DNA of 20,415 nt from Pseudomonadota bacterium (GCA_021848555.1 JAJZUN010000002.1:1-20415); one strand, 5' to 3'. Numbered from the stretch's first letter, positions 1 to 7,184 are shown. Numbers and translations: made by a program. The notes: generated by a model not told the origin, from the letters alone.

Positions 1-2
1 GC

Positions 3-71
3 CGGTGCACGGGGTACAACAAGATCATCGATGCGGTGCTCGATGCGGCACGCGAAATGCGGGGAGGCTGA
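3..71 (+). CDS. [2Fe-2S] subunit of a molybdenum hydroxylase, 3' end only
   Basis: Reading from base 3, the window opens inside a gene that encodes RCTGYNKIIDAVLDAAREM and then RGG before TGA at 69-71. The CTGY-x-K-I pattern is the hallmark of the C-terminal end of the small iron-sulfur subunit (CoxS/HcrC/XdhA type), where the cysteine of the RCTGY motif binds the second [2Fe-2S] cluster. The family passes electrons from the molybdenum centre to FAD or another acceptor. The stop lies 2 bases before the ATG of the large subunit, so the two are in one operon. Only 22 codons are visible; the substrate of the complex cannot be inferred. Confidence 0.85.
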   Translation, partial: RCTGYNKIIDAVLDAAREMRGG

Positions 72-73
72 CC

Positions 74-2359
74 ATGGATGCGAAAACGATCAAGCAGGAA
101 GAAGTGCTGAAGGTGGTCGGCACGCGCCCGGTGCGGCCCGACGGCGTGCCCAAGGTGACCGGCCTCGCCCGTTACGGCGCCGACTTCGCCCTGCCGGGCA
201 TGCTGTGGGGCGACATCCTGCGCTCGCCGCACGCCCATGCGCGCATCCGTGCGATCGACACCTCGAAGGCGCGCGCGCTGCCCGGCGTCAAGGCGGTGAT
301 CACCTCGGCCGATTTCCCCGAGCAGAAGTACGAGTTCCTCGGCCCCGAGCGTGTCGCGGTCAATTTCTGGCACATGACGCGCAACATCATGGCGCGCGAG
401 AAAGTGCTCTACGAGGGGCATGCCGTCGCCGCCGTCGCCGCGATCAACAAGGCCGTCGCCAGCGAGGCGCTGCGGCTGATCGAAGTGGACTACGAACCGC
501 TGCCGCACGTGATCGACGTCGATGAGGCGATGCAGCCCGACGCGCCGCTGCTGTTCGAGGACATGATTACGCGCGGCGTCGAGCCGGCGCCGGCCCGGCC
601 TTCGAATGTTTCCAAGCGCATCGAGTTGAAGCTCGGCGATACCGAGGCCGGCTTCGCCGCGGCCGACGAAATCGTCGAAATGAGCTTCAAGACCGCGCCG
701 GTGCACCAGGGCTACATCGAGCCGCACGGCTGCCTCGCGCGCTTCGATGCCGACGGCCAGGGGGAGATCTGGGCCTCGAGCCAGGGCCATTTCGTGGTGC
801 GCGCCTATACCGCGCGGCTGCTCGACATGAATATCGGCGACCTGCTGGTGCATCCGGCCGAGATCGGCGGCGGCTTCGGCGGCAAGACCGTCGTGTATAT
901 CGAGCCGGTTGCGGCCCTGCTCTCGCGCAAGACCGGCCATCCGGTCAAGATCGTGATGAGCCGCGAAGACGTGTTCAAGGCGACCGGACCGACTTCCGGA
1001 TCGTCGATGACGGTCAAGATCGGCGTGAAAAAGAACGGCAAGCTGGTCGCCGCCGACGGCGTGTTCAAATTTCAGGCGGGCGCATTTCCCGGCTCGCCGG
1101 TGATGAACGCGACCATGTGCGGTTTTGCGCCCTATGACATCCCCAACGTGCGCTCGGTCGGCTACGACGTCGTCTGCAACCGGCCGAAGTCGGCCGCCTA
1201 CCGCGCCCCCGGTTCGCCGATCTCGGCCTACGCGGTGGAAAGCACCATGGATGCGGTCGCCGCGAGAATCGGCCTGGACCCGCTCGAGTTCAGGCTGATG
1301 AATGCAGCCAAGGCGGGGACGCAGACGGCGTGGGGACCGAAGCATGCGCACGACGGCTACGCCGAAACCGTCAAGGCGCTGCTCGATCATCCCGCTTACG
1401 CGGCGCCGCTGGCAAAGAACCAGGGGCGCGGCGTGGCCTCGGGCTTCTGGTTCAACAACGGCGGCGAATCCAGCGCCACGGTGCATATCACCGAGGACGG
1501 TTCGGTCGCGGTCGCCACCGGCAGCATGGACATCGGCGGCTCGCGCGCGGCTATGGCGATGATGGCGGCCGAGACCCTGGGCGTGGCCTATGACCAGGTC
1601 CGGGCCATCGTGGCCGACACCGCTTCGATCGGCTATACCCATGTCACCGGCGGCTCGCGCGTCACCTTCGCCACCGGCATCGCCGTGGTCGAGGCGTGCA
1701 CCAAGGTGATCGACGAGCTGCGTGCGCGCGCGGCGATGATCTGGAACGTGGGCAAGGGGGAGGTGGTCTGGGAGCAAGGCTGCGCGCGGTTTTCCGGCGA
1801 GGACTCGGGCAAGTTCGAGCCGCTGTCGCTGAAGGCGATCGCCGCCAAGCGCGCGGTGACGGGCGGGCCGATCGGCGCCGAAGTCTCGGTCAATGCAGGC
1901 GGCGCCGCGCCGGGCTTCGCCAGCGAACTGTGCGACGTCGAGGTCGACCCCGAGACCGGCAGCGTGAAAATCCTGCGCTTCATCGTCGCGCAGGACGTGG
2001 GCCGCGCGATCCATCCGAGCTACGTCGAGGGCCAGATGCAGGGCGGCGTGGTGCAGGGCATAGGCTGGGCCTTGAACGAGGAGTACATCTACGACGCCGC
2101 GGGGCACTTGCTGAACGCGGGTTTTCTCGACTACCGCGTCCCGGTCGCCTCCGATCTGCCGATGATAGAGGCGGTGCTGGTGGAGGTGCCGAACCCGAAC
2201 CACCCGTTCGGCGTGAAAGGCGCGGGCGAGGCGAACATCGTGCCGTCGATGGCGGCGGTCGCCAACGCGGTCAACAACGCGATCGGCCGGCGCCTGACCG
2301 AACTGCCGATGTCGCCGCCCAAGGTGCTGGCCGCAATCGACGCGGGCCGCAGAGGCTAG
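74..2359 (+). CDS. Xanthine dehydrogenase/aldehyde oxidase family, molybdopterin-binding subunit
   Basis: This is the 761-residue catalytic subunit of a molybdenum hydroxylase, which uses water to hydroxylate a substrate at a Mo-pterin centre. I chose ATG 74 because GGGGAGG at 61-67 lies 6 bases upstream; an in-frame GTG at 5 would run into the preceding gene. The N-terminal aldehyde oxidase a/b hammerhead domain covers roughly residues 30-155, followed by two Mo-pterin-binding halves. The cofactor motif GGGFGGK is at 265-271, AYRAPGS around 375, and GVKGAGE ends at Glu719, the expected catalytic base. Length is normal for the family. It follows the [2Fe-2S] subunit by 2 bases and precedes a MoaD-like gene. 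No FAD subunit is visible here. The substrate is unknown; CO, nicotine, purine, aldehyde and hydroxybenzoyl-CoA enzymes share this fold. Confidence 0.93.
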   Translation: MDAKTIKQEEVLKVVGTRPVRPDGVPKVTGLARYGADFALPGMLWGDILRSPHAHARIRAIDTSKARALPGVKAVITSADFPEQKYEFLGPERVAVNFWHMTRNIMAREKVLYEGHAVAAVAAINKAVASEALRLIEVDYEPLPHVIDVDEAMQPDAPLLFEDMITRGVEPAPARPSNVSKRIELKLGDTEAGFAAADEIVEMSFKTAPVHQGYIEPHGCLARFDADGQGEIWASSQGHFVVRAYTARLLDMNIGDLLVHPAEIGGGFGGKTVVYIEPVAALLSRKTGHPVKIVMSREDVFKATGPTSGSSMTVKIGVKKNGKLVAADGVFKFQAGAFPGSPVMNATMCGFAPYDIPNVRSVGYDVVCNRPKSAAYRAPGSPISAYAVESTMDAVAARIGLDPLEFRLMNAAKAGTQTAWGPKHAHDGYAETVKALLDHPAYAAPLAKNQGRGVASGFWFNNGGESSATVHITEDGSVAVATGSMDIGGSRAAMAMMAAETLGVAYDQVRAIVADTASIGYTHVTGGSRVTFATGIAVVEACTKVIDELRARAAMIWNVGKGEVVWEQGCARFSGEDSGKFEPLSLKAIAAKRAVTGGPIGAEVSVNAGGAAPGFASELCDVEVDPETGSVKILRFIVAQDVGRAIHPSYVEGQMQGGVVQGIGWALNEEYIYDAAGHLLNAGFLDYRVPVASDLPMIEAVLVEVPNPNHPFGVKGAGEANIVPSMAAVANAVNNAIGRRLTELPMSPPKVLAAIDAGRRG

Positions 2360-2361
2360 AA

Positions 2362-2622
2362 TTGGCGCCGGCGCTCGCGCATGTCGTGCTCATCAGCAGC
2401 CTGAGCCGCGAGTACACCGATGGCGTGAATGAATTCGAGATCGAGGCGCAGACCCTGTACGACGTCCTCCGGGCGCTCGATGCGCGCTACCCCGGCCTGG
2501 GCGAGCACCTGGAGGAGCAGACCAGCGTCGCCATCGACGGCGAGATCTACGAGATCGGCTATTACCATCGGCTGCGGCCGGACTGCGAAATCTATTTCAT
2601 TCCAAAAATCGAGGGCGGGTAG
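2362..2622 (+). CDS. MoaD/ThiS family small sulfur-carrier-like protein
   Basis: An 86-residue beta-grasp protein ending in IYFIPKIEGG. The terminal Gly-Gly is what MoaD and ThiS need for adenylation and thiocarboxylation. I place the start at TTG 2362: it is 2 bases after the stop of the large subunit, with AGAGG at 2351-2355 upstream, and it gives a family-sized protein; no in-frame ATG exists before the conserved part. The position next to a molybdenum hydroxylase suggests a role in molybdopterin or sulfido-ligand supply for that enzyme, which is inference. It is more divergent than the housekeeping MoaD (its YHRLRPDCEI segment replaces the usual hydrophobic loop), so it may be a dedicated paralogue, or a different ubiquitin-like carrier. 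Confidence 0.75.
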   Translation: MAPALAHVVLISSLSREYTDGVNEFEIEAQTLYDVLRALDARYPGLGEHLEEQTSVAIDGEIYEIGYYHRLRPDCEIYFIPKIEGG

Positions 2623-2788
2623 CGTCGCCGCTGCTCCACGGGCGCCGCACTCAAAGACGACCGGCGCTGCGCTTTTGAAATTGGCGCTATCGAGACACTT
2701 GTAGAATCGGTAAACTCCCCCGCGGTTACGGGCGCGAACATCGGCGCCGGGTCTGGGAGGTCATATAGCTAAACGTAGGCAATGGCCA

Positions 2789-4030
2789 GTGTGGCTGCAG
2801 CCGCAAAGCATGGCATTTACGGCGGTCGCGGCCGTCGTTCTGGGATTGAACGCGTTTGCGCTCGATCTGGCGTATCGGCTCGCGACCGGCGGCGACGCCC
2901 TAGCACAGGTTTCCATTGCGCTGGTCGGCGCAACGGCGGGCAATCTCCTGTTGTTGCTCCTTACTTTTCTCAGGTATCGCTCCCAGGTTCGTGCGCGTCC
3001 GGCGCCGGCGCAAGCGCAGAGCCTGCGCACCGCGGCCGGCCTGGAGACGGCCGGGCCGGCGCTGCTCGAGGATATGGGCAAGCTGCTGCAATCCAGCACC
3101 GGCTACGCCGATGCCTACCGGGTGGTGCAGACCTGCGCCACAGGCTTGTTTGCCGATTGCAGCGGTGCGCTGTATCTCGCCGCGGCGACCGGCACCCGGC
3201 TGGAACTCAAGGTGTCGTGGGGCAAGGCCGCAGGCAGCCGTGCAAATTTTGAACCGGCCGAGTGCTGGGCGATACGCCGCGGCGACGCCTATCTCACCGC
3301 GGGTGTGTCCGATATCGCCTGCCCCCACATGCAACAGCCGCTCGCGGCGCCCAGCCTGTGCGTGCCGGTCCTGGGTCAGGGCCGCGTGCTCGGTGTCCTG
3401 CTGCTCGAAGATCCGGCGCGTTCCGGAGTACTGGACTCGATGCGCGCCGTCGCGAAGAATTTCGCCAGTCAGATCGGCCTCGCCCTGGCCAATATGCAGC
3501 TGCAGGAAACGCTGCGCAACCTGTCTGTGCGCGATCCGCTTACCGGCCTGTTCAACCGCCGCTACATGGAGGAATCGCTGAAGCGCGAGATCGCCACGGC
3601 AAAGCGCAAGAGCCGGCCGCTGGGCATCGCGCTGTGCGACTTGAACCAGTTCAAGCGCTTCAACGATGCCTTCGGGCGCGATGCGGGCGACTATGCGTTG
3701 CGCCAGGTCGCCGCGTTGATCAACAAGCACATACGCTCGAGCGATATCGCCTGCCGCTATGAACAGGATGAAATCGTGCTGGTCTTTCCCGAGGCTCCGC
3801 TTGCGGGGGTGGTCATGCGCGCGCGGCAGTTGCGCGAGGCGATATTCGCCATGCATCTGGAATATTTCGGCAAGCCGCTGGAAAAAATTTCGGTTTCCTT
3901 CGGCGTGGCCATGTTTCCCGATCACGGAAACACTGCGGCCGAGCTGCTGCGCGAGGCGCACTGCGCCCTGGCGCTCGCCAAGGAATTCGGCAACGACCGG
4001 GTGCAGGTCGCAGGCGCGCAGCCCCGATAG
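2789..4030 (+). CDS. Membrane GAF-GGDEF protein with degenerate active site
   Basis: From GTG 2789 this is 413 residues. Two hydrophobic stretches (about 8-30 and 38-60) are probable membrane helices, a GAF-like sensor domain lies at about 75-235 and a GGDEF domain at about 245-405. The GGDEF fold markers are present: DPLTGLFNRR from Asp249, then FKRFNDAFG and AGD. The signature itself is EQDEI at 325-329 instead of GGDEF, and the usual DxDxFK is DLNQFK. The inhibitory-site motif RSSD is intact at 316-319 with the normal 5-residue spacing. Synthesis of c-di-GMP is therefore unlikely, while binding it is possible. The start is uncertain: the reading frame stays open and coding-like upstream to a GGGAGG at 2755-2760, but lacks a usual start codon there. 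The gene stands alone and converges on the RIO kinase gene. Confidence 0.88.
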   Translation: MWLQPQSMAFTAVAAVVLGLNAFALDLAYRLATGGDALAQVSIALVGATAGNLLLLLLTFLRYRSQVRARPAPAQAQSLRTAAGLETAGPALLEDMGKLLQSSTGYADAYRVVQTCATGLFADCSGALYLAAATGTRLELKVSWGKAAGSRANFEPAECWAIRRGDAYLTAGVSDIACPHMQQPLAAPSLCVPVLGQGRVLGVLLLEDPARSGVLDSMRAVAKNFASQIGLALANMQLQETLRNLSVRDPLTGLFNRRYMEESLKREIATAKRKSRPLGIALCDLNQFKRFNDAFGRDAGDYALRQVAALINKHIRSSDIACRYEQDEIVLVFPEAPLAGVVMRARQLREAIFAMHLEYFGKPLEKISVSFGVAMFPDHGNTAAELLREAHCALALAKEFGNDRVQVAGAQPR

Positions 4031-4045
4031 CGGCGGCTGCGGTGC

Positions 4046-4058
4046 GGGCGATGCGCCC
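4046..4058. terminator. Short hairpin between convergent genes
   Basis: GGGCG-ATG-CGCCC forms a 5-bp GC stem with a 3-base loop in the 33-base gap between the stops of the GGDEF and RIO kinase genes. There is no U-tract on either strand, so any role in termination is inferred from position only. Confidence 0.25.
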
Positions 4059-4063
4059 CTGAA

Positions 4064-4912
4064 CTATCCCAGCGCCTGCTTGTAGCGCTGGCGCGCGGCC
4101 TCTTCCTTGATCACGTCGTCGATCTCGCGCATGACGCTGCCGATGTCGGCGGGTGGTTCCTTGCGCTCGAAGCAGCCGGTCAGGGCGATCTCCGGGTGCA
4201 GCTTGCCGCTCTGGTAGAGCGACCAGATTTCGCGGCCGTAGTCGGTGGTCCGCAGCGCCGGCGCGAAACGGCCGAAGTAGCTGGTGAGGTTGTCGACGTC
4301 GCGCTCGAGCATGGCGCCGGCGCTGTTGTTGCCCGCCGCATCGACCGCTTGCGGCAGGTCGATGATGACCGGGCCCGCGCTGCCCACCAGCACGTTGTAT
4401 TCGGACAAGTCGCCGTGAATGATGCCCGCGCACAGCATGCGCACGACCTGCACGATCAGGGTGTGGTGGTATTCGCGCGCCTGCGCTTCGCTCAGCACCA
4501 GGTCGTTCAGCCTGGGGGCGGCGTTGCCGCTGTCATCGGTCACCAGCTCCATCAGCAGCACGCCCTCGAGGAAGTTGTAGGGCCGCGGCACCCGCACCCC
4601 GACTGCGGCGAGGCGGTGCAGGGCGTCGACCTCGGCGCTCTGCCAGGCCTGTTCCTGCTCCTGGCGCCCGTAGCGCGAACCTTTCTCCATGGCGCGGGCG
4701 CGGCGGCTGTTCTTTACCTTGCGCCCTTCCGTGTACTGGACGTTCTGGCGGAAGCTGCGTTTGCTCGCCTCCTTGTACACTTTGGCGCAGCGCGTGTGCC
4801 CGCCGCAGCGGACCACGTAGACCTCGGCTTCCTTGCCGCTCATGAGCTGGCGCACGACTTCGTCGACCATGCCTTCGTCGACCAGTGGTGCCAATCTCTT
4901 GGGTGTTTTCAT
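4064..4912 (-). CDS. RIO-type serine/threonine protein kinase
   Basis: A 282-residue atypical protein kinase of the RIO1 group, found in many proteobacteria and related to archaeal and eukaryotic RIO kinases of ribosome maturation. Visible motifs are the phosphate-loop SGKEAEVY at 25-32, the ATP-binding lysine in CAKVYK (Lys44), the catalytic loop HGDLSEYN at 166-173 with Asp168 and Asn173, and the metal-binding IDLPQAVD with Asp185. All key residues are in place, so it should be active. The start has AAAGGGG upstream. A TACAAT -10 box lies 47 bases before the start. The bacterial substrate is not known. It converges with the GGDEF gene and has no operon partner. Confidence 0.93.
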   Translation of the reverse strand: MKTPKRLAPLVDEGMVDEVVRQLMSGKEAEVYVVRCGGHTRCAKVYKEASKRSFRQNVQYTEGRKVKNSRRARAMEKGSRYGRQEQEQAWQSAEVDALHRLAAVGVRVPRPYNFLEGVLLMELVTDDSGNAAPRLNDLVLSEAQAREYHHTLIVQVVRMLCAGIIHGDLSEYNVLVGSAGPVIIDLPQAVDAAGNNSAGAMLERDVDNLTSYFGRFAPALRTTDYGREIWSLYQSGKLHPEIALTGCFERKEPPADIGSVMREIDDVIKEEAARQRYKQALG

Positions 4913-4958
4913 TGGCCCCTTTGCGCGCTGCTCGGGCGCTGTGCTGCGGACCGCTGCG

Positions 4959-4964
4959 ATTGTA
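4959..4964 (-). promoter_or_regulatory. Candidate -10 box of the RIO kinase gene
   Basis: Read on the minus strand this is TACAAT, 5 of 6 matches to the sigma-70 -10 consensus, placing a start of transcription about 40 bases before the RIO kinase ATG. No convincing -35 element is seen at the expected distance. Confidence 0.4.
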
Positions 4965-5017
4965 CGCTATTCGGGACGCGGCACTCGCGGCGGGCAAGCC
5001 CGGGTCAGTCAGCGGCG

Positions 5018-5054
5018 AAAAAAAAAACCGGTGGCGCTATTGAAACGCCACCGG
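5018..5054 (-). terminator. Intrinsic terminator on the minus strand
   Basis: A perfect 9-bp stem (CCGGTGGCG at 5028-5036 with CGCCACCGG at 5046-5054) with a 9-base loop is followed, on the minus strand, by ten consecutive T (A-run 5018-5027 on the plus strand). This is a textbook rho-independent terminator for minus-strand transcription only. No minus-strand protein gene ends here: the RIO kinase gene starts downstream of it and the neighbour upstream is on the plus strand. It therefore points to a non-coding transcript. Confidence 0.88.
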
Positions 5055-5096
5055 CTAGAAGACGGGATTCCAAAGGAGGAGGAGGAGAAACCCCGC
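5018..5096 (-). ncRNA. Candidate small RNA with anti-Shine-Dalgarno tract
   Basis: Not a known named RNA to me. A promoter-like pair (5103-5131) predicts a start near 5096, and a strong intrinsic terminator ends at 5018, giving a transcript of about 79 nt. Its 5' half carries CTCCTCCTCCTCC (complement of 5075-5087), which can pair with Shine-Dalgarno sequences; CCUCC-rich loops of this kind are typical of trans-acting bacterial small RNAs. No convincing open reading frame with a ribosome site is present. The RNA would lie divergently from the GNAT gene and be insulated from the RIO kinase gene by its terminator. The gap 4913-5275 holds only this unit, the GNAT promoter region and the RIO promoter region. 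Confidence 0.62.
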
Positions 5097-5102
5097 AAAC
5101 GA

Positions 5103-5131
5103 ATAGTACGACAAACGATGTTGCGATGCAA
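5103..5131 (-). promoter_or_regulatory. Promoter of the candidate small RNA, with palindrome
   Basis: On the minus strand TTGCAT (5131-5126) and TACTAT (5108-5103) are separated by exactly 17 bases. The -35 box is inside a perfect palindrome, GTTGC-GAT-GCAAC at 5120-5132, which could be an operator. Matches to consensus are moderate; the spacing and the terminator downstream are the stronger arguments. Confidence 0.5.
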
Positions 5132-5210
5132 CACCAAATCGCCTTGAGTGAGTAATATTTCACGCATTTTCTCATCTGATTTTCTGATGTCCGCCATCAC
5201 ATATTGCGTT

Positions 5211-5238
5211 TTGGTGCATCGCGTCAATGTGATATATA
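5211..5238 (+). promoter_or_regulatory. Candidate promoter of the GNAT gene
   Basis: TTGGTG at 5211-5216 and TATATA at 5233-5238 are 16 bases apart, followed by the GNAT start 38 bases after the -10 box. The -10 lies in an AT-rich island unusual for this GC-rich region. The -35 match is weak. Confidence 0.38.
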
Positions 5239-5275
5239 TGGCGAGCGGGGAGGGGCCGCGAAAAAAAGCGATTCG

Positions 5276-5875
5276 ATGATAATCCGACCACTGACAGTAT
5301 ACGAGCGCGAGGCCGTCAGAAGCTTCTACCTGGCGCTGACGCCAGACGACCGCCGCAAGCGCTTCTGCTGCTCGATTTCCGACGAGACGATTTCCAAGTA
5401 TGTGGACCGGCTGAACTTTACCCGGGACACGATACTTGCCGCGTTCGACGAGCGGGCCAATATCATCGGGCTGGCCGAACTGGTGCGGGGCCCGAAGCAA
5501 AGCGAAATGGCATTTTCGGTGCGGCCTGAGCGGCGCGGTCAGAAGATAGGCACCAAATTGCTGGAAAAACTCATGCTGCGCGCCAGAATGTGCGGCGTCG
5601 GCAAGGTGTTCGTGATGTTCCTTTCGAACAATACCCCCATGCGCAAAATGGCCATGCGCGCCGGCATGGCGGTGAGCTCGATCGACGGCGAAGCCCATGC
5701 GGCGCGTGAACTGCCGGCGCCGAGCGCGGAAGAACTGAGCCGCTGGTACATCGAAGAGGGGTTTGCGCACGGGGAGTATTTCGGAACCCTGGGCCTGGTC
5801 CGCTGGGATTCGCTCCTGAGCCGGCCGGCAAGCGGCGACCCTCTGTCCTCCCAAACCCTGGCACCGACCGCCTGA
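5276..5875 (+). CDS. GNAT family N-acetyltransferase
   Basis: A 199-residue single-domain acyltransferase of the GNAT fold, which transfers an acyl group from acyl-CoA to an amine. The acetyl-CoA pyrophosphate-binding region is seen as VRPERRGQKIGTKLLE at 82-97, within the usual beta4-alpha3 arrangement, followed by a second conserved part around FVMFLSNNTPMRKMAMRAG. The substrate cannot be predicted. I chose ATG 5276 because the conserved N-terminus (IIRPLTVYE) begins there; a longer frame back to 5204 would overlap the promoter region. The ribosome site is weak (GAAAAAAAG). The C-terminal 20 residues look disordered. It is monocistronic, diverging from the candidate small RNA. Confidence 0.82.
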   Translation: MIIRPLTVYEREAVRSFYLALTPDDRRKRFCCSISDETISKYVDRLNFTRDTILAAFDERANIIGLAELVRGPKQSEMAFSVRPERRGQKIGTKLLEKLMLRARMCGVGKVFVMFLSNNTPMRKMAMRAGMAVSSIDGEAHAARELPAPSAEELSRWYIEEGFAHGEYFGTLGLVRWDSLLSRPASGDPLSSQTLAPTA

Positions 5876-6018
5876 GCGCCCCGCCGGGCATCGCGCAGAC
5901 TGCGGCGGCAATCCGCCCGTATATTGCGCAAAGTCAATCCGCCGGCGCTGCACTGCCCGGACAATATCCCTGGCGGCGGCTGCGGGTGCGCCTAAGCGCT
6001 TCCCGGCCCGACGCCGCG

Positions 6019-6064
6019 CGAGCGGAAGCCTCCCCTGCCTCGCGGGGGAGTCCGAATCCGCTCG
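6019..6064 (+). promoter_or_regulatory. Nested stem-loop in the leader of the DksA-like gene
   Basis: Two co-axial inverted repeats are nested: CGAGCGG (6019-6025) with CCGCTCG (6058-6064), and inside it CTCCCC (6030-6035) with GGGGAG (6045-6050). The structure ends about 14 bases before the AGGAGA ribosome site at 6079. It may be a regulatory leader structure or a terminator remnant of the GNAT unit; no U-tract follows. The rest of 5876-6092 shows nothing else I can name. Confidence 0.35.
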
Positions 6065-6092
6065 AACGGCCTGTCCCCAGGAGAATCAGATC

Positions 6093-6488
6093 ATGGCCCT
6101 GACCAAGACCCAACACTCCAGGCTCGAGCACCTGCTCGATAAGCAATACGATGAGCTGCTGGAAAAGGTGCGCGACGCGCTGGAACAGAGCGAAAACCAG
6201 CAATACATCGAACTGATCGACCGGGCGCCGGCCGACAGCGGCGACCAGGCCGTGGGCGACGAGCTGGCCGATCTCAATCTCGCGATCATCGACCGGCACG
6301 TCCTGGAGCTGCGCGACATCGAGGCGGCCAGGGCGCGCATCAGGGATGCGGGCTTCGGTATCTGCATCGACTGCCGCGACGAAATAGGCTTCGAGCGCCT
6401 GCTCGCCTACCCGGCGGCGAAGCGCTGCCTTAATTGCCAGCGACAGCACGAAAGAACCTATGCGCACGAGGGCCATACGACGCTCTGA
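6093..6488 (+). CDS. DksA/TraR family C4 zinc-finger protein
   Basis: A 131-residue protein with an alpha-helical N-terminal coiled-coil part (about 1-85) and a C-terminal four-cysteine zinc finger: Cys91-x2-Cys94 and Cys112-x2-Cys115. Members bind the secondary channel of RNA polymerase and modulate initiation, often together with ppGpp, or are paralogues of unknown target. It is shorter than E. coli DksA (151 residues) and nearer to the DksA-like paralogues. The acidic segment before the zinc finger (ADSGDQAVGDELADLN) is at the place of the DksA tip region, but the exact DxxDxA tip motif is not evident, so its effect on polymerase may differ. ATG 6093 has AGGAGA 8 bases upstream. The gene precedes a BCAM0308-family gene in the same direction, 150 bases away. 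Confidence 0.87.
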   Translation: MALTKTQHSRLEHLLDKQYDELLEKVRDALEQSENQQYIELIDRAPADSGDQAVGDELADLNLAIIDRHVLELRDIEAARARIRDAGFGICIDCRDEIGFERLLAYPAAKRCLNCQRQHERTYAHEGHTTL

Positions 6489-6638
6489 GCCTGGGCTGCA
6501 TTTGACGGAAATCATCTCGGTGCGTGCACGGAAGGCATATGCTGGCTTGGCGCAAGTGCAGATCGACCTGTGATAGCTGCGATGCTCCGCGGTGCGTATG
6601 CAGGGATAGCAACAATGCGTAGCGATGAGAGGTCAGCC

Positions 6639-7133
6639 ATGAAAAGCCAACGCGGGAGTTTTCAGCCGATCAGCCGGGATCAATTGCGGCAGGAACTGGT
6701 CCACGACAGCTACAAGGCGGGGCACAAGCTGCGCGAACCGGCCTGCTGTCCCGATTGCGGCGCGGTGTTTCATAACGGTCGCTGGACCTGGGCCGCCGCG
6801 CCCGCAGCGGCCCACCAGGAGAGGTGTCCGGCCTGCCATCGCGTGCATGACAAGTTCCCCGCAGGCTTCGTGGCGCTGAAGGGGGCATTCCTGCAACTGC
6901 ATCGCGACGAGATACTGCATTTGATGCGCAACCACGAGGCAAAGGAAAAGGCCGAGCACCCGCTGCAGCGGATCATGGCCATAGTCGATGCCGACGACGG
7001 TGTGATGGTCACGACCACCGACGCCCATCTTGCGCGCGATCTCGCGCAAGCCCTGCAGCATGCCTACAAGGGCGAACTCGATTTTCGCTACAACAAGGAA
7101 GATAACCTGCTGCGCGCGTCCTGGACGCGTTGA
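6639..7133 (+). CDS. BCAM0308 family zinc-binding protein
   Basis: A 164-residue protein with two CxxC pairs, Cys37-x2-Cys40 and Cys63-x2-Cys66, that should hold one zinc ion, then an alpha/beta region containing HRDEILHLMRN and DGVMVTTTDAHLAR. The layout matches the BCAM0308 family of uncharacterised proteins common in Burkholderiales and relatives; the first part resembles zinc ribbons of ribosome-linked proteins, which hints at RNA or ribosome association but is not proof. ATG 6639 is chosen because AGAGGT lies 6-11 bases upstream and the family N-terminus begins there; a frame upstream to 6570 has no support. No experimentally known function. Its stop faces the SYLF gene across a GC-rich hairpin. 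Confidence 0.78.
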   Translation: MKSQRGSFQPISRDQLRQELVHDSYKAGHKLREPACCPDCGAVFHNGRWTWAAAPAAAHQERCPACHRVHDKFPAGFVALKGAFLQLHRDEILHLMRNHEAKEKAEHPLQRIMAIVDADDGVMVTTTDAHLARDLAQALQHAYKGELDFRYNKEDNLLRASWTR

Positions 7134-7166
7134 CGCCGCACGGGCGAGGGCAGAGCCTGCGCCGCG

Positions 7167-7184
7167 GCGGCCGCGCCCGGCCGC
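7167..7184. terminator. GC-rich hairpin between convergent genes
   Basis: GCGGCCG-CGCC-CGGCCGC makes a 7-bp stem with a 4-base loop, ending directly at the stop codon of the minus-strand SYLF gene and 33 bases after the stop of the plus-strand gene. No U-tract, so it is a possible bidirectional transcription barrier only. Confidence 0.35.

Noticed and set aside
2675..2707. Promoter TTGAAA or TTGGCG with TAGAAT before the GGDEF gene
   Set aside because: Spacings of 21 and 15 bases are both outside the usual range; not convincing enough to list.
2900..3961. 353-codon open frame antisense to the GGDEF gene
   Set aside because: Shadow frame; the plus strand encodes recognisable GAF and GGDEF domains.
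4196..5155. 319-codon plus-strand frame over the RIO kinase gene
   Set aside because: Antisense to an intact kinase with all catalytic motifs; no similarity to any family seen.
5009..5221. Possible small protein on the minus strand (MADIRKSDEKMREILL...) in the gap before the GNAT gene
   Set aside because: No ribosome site, it runs through the small-RNA terminator, and its C-terminal half is a translation of the CUCC tract and poly-T.
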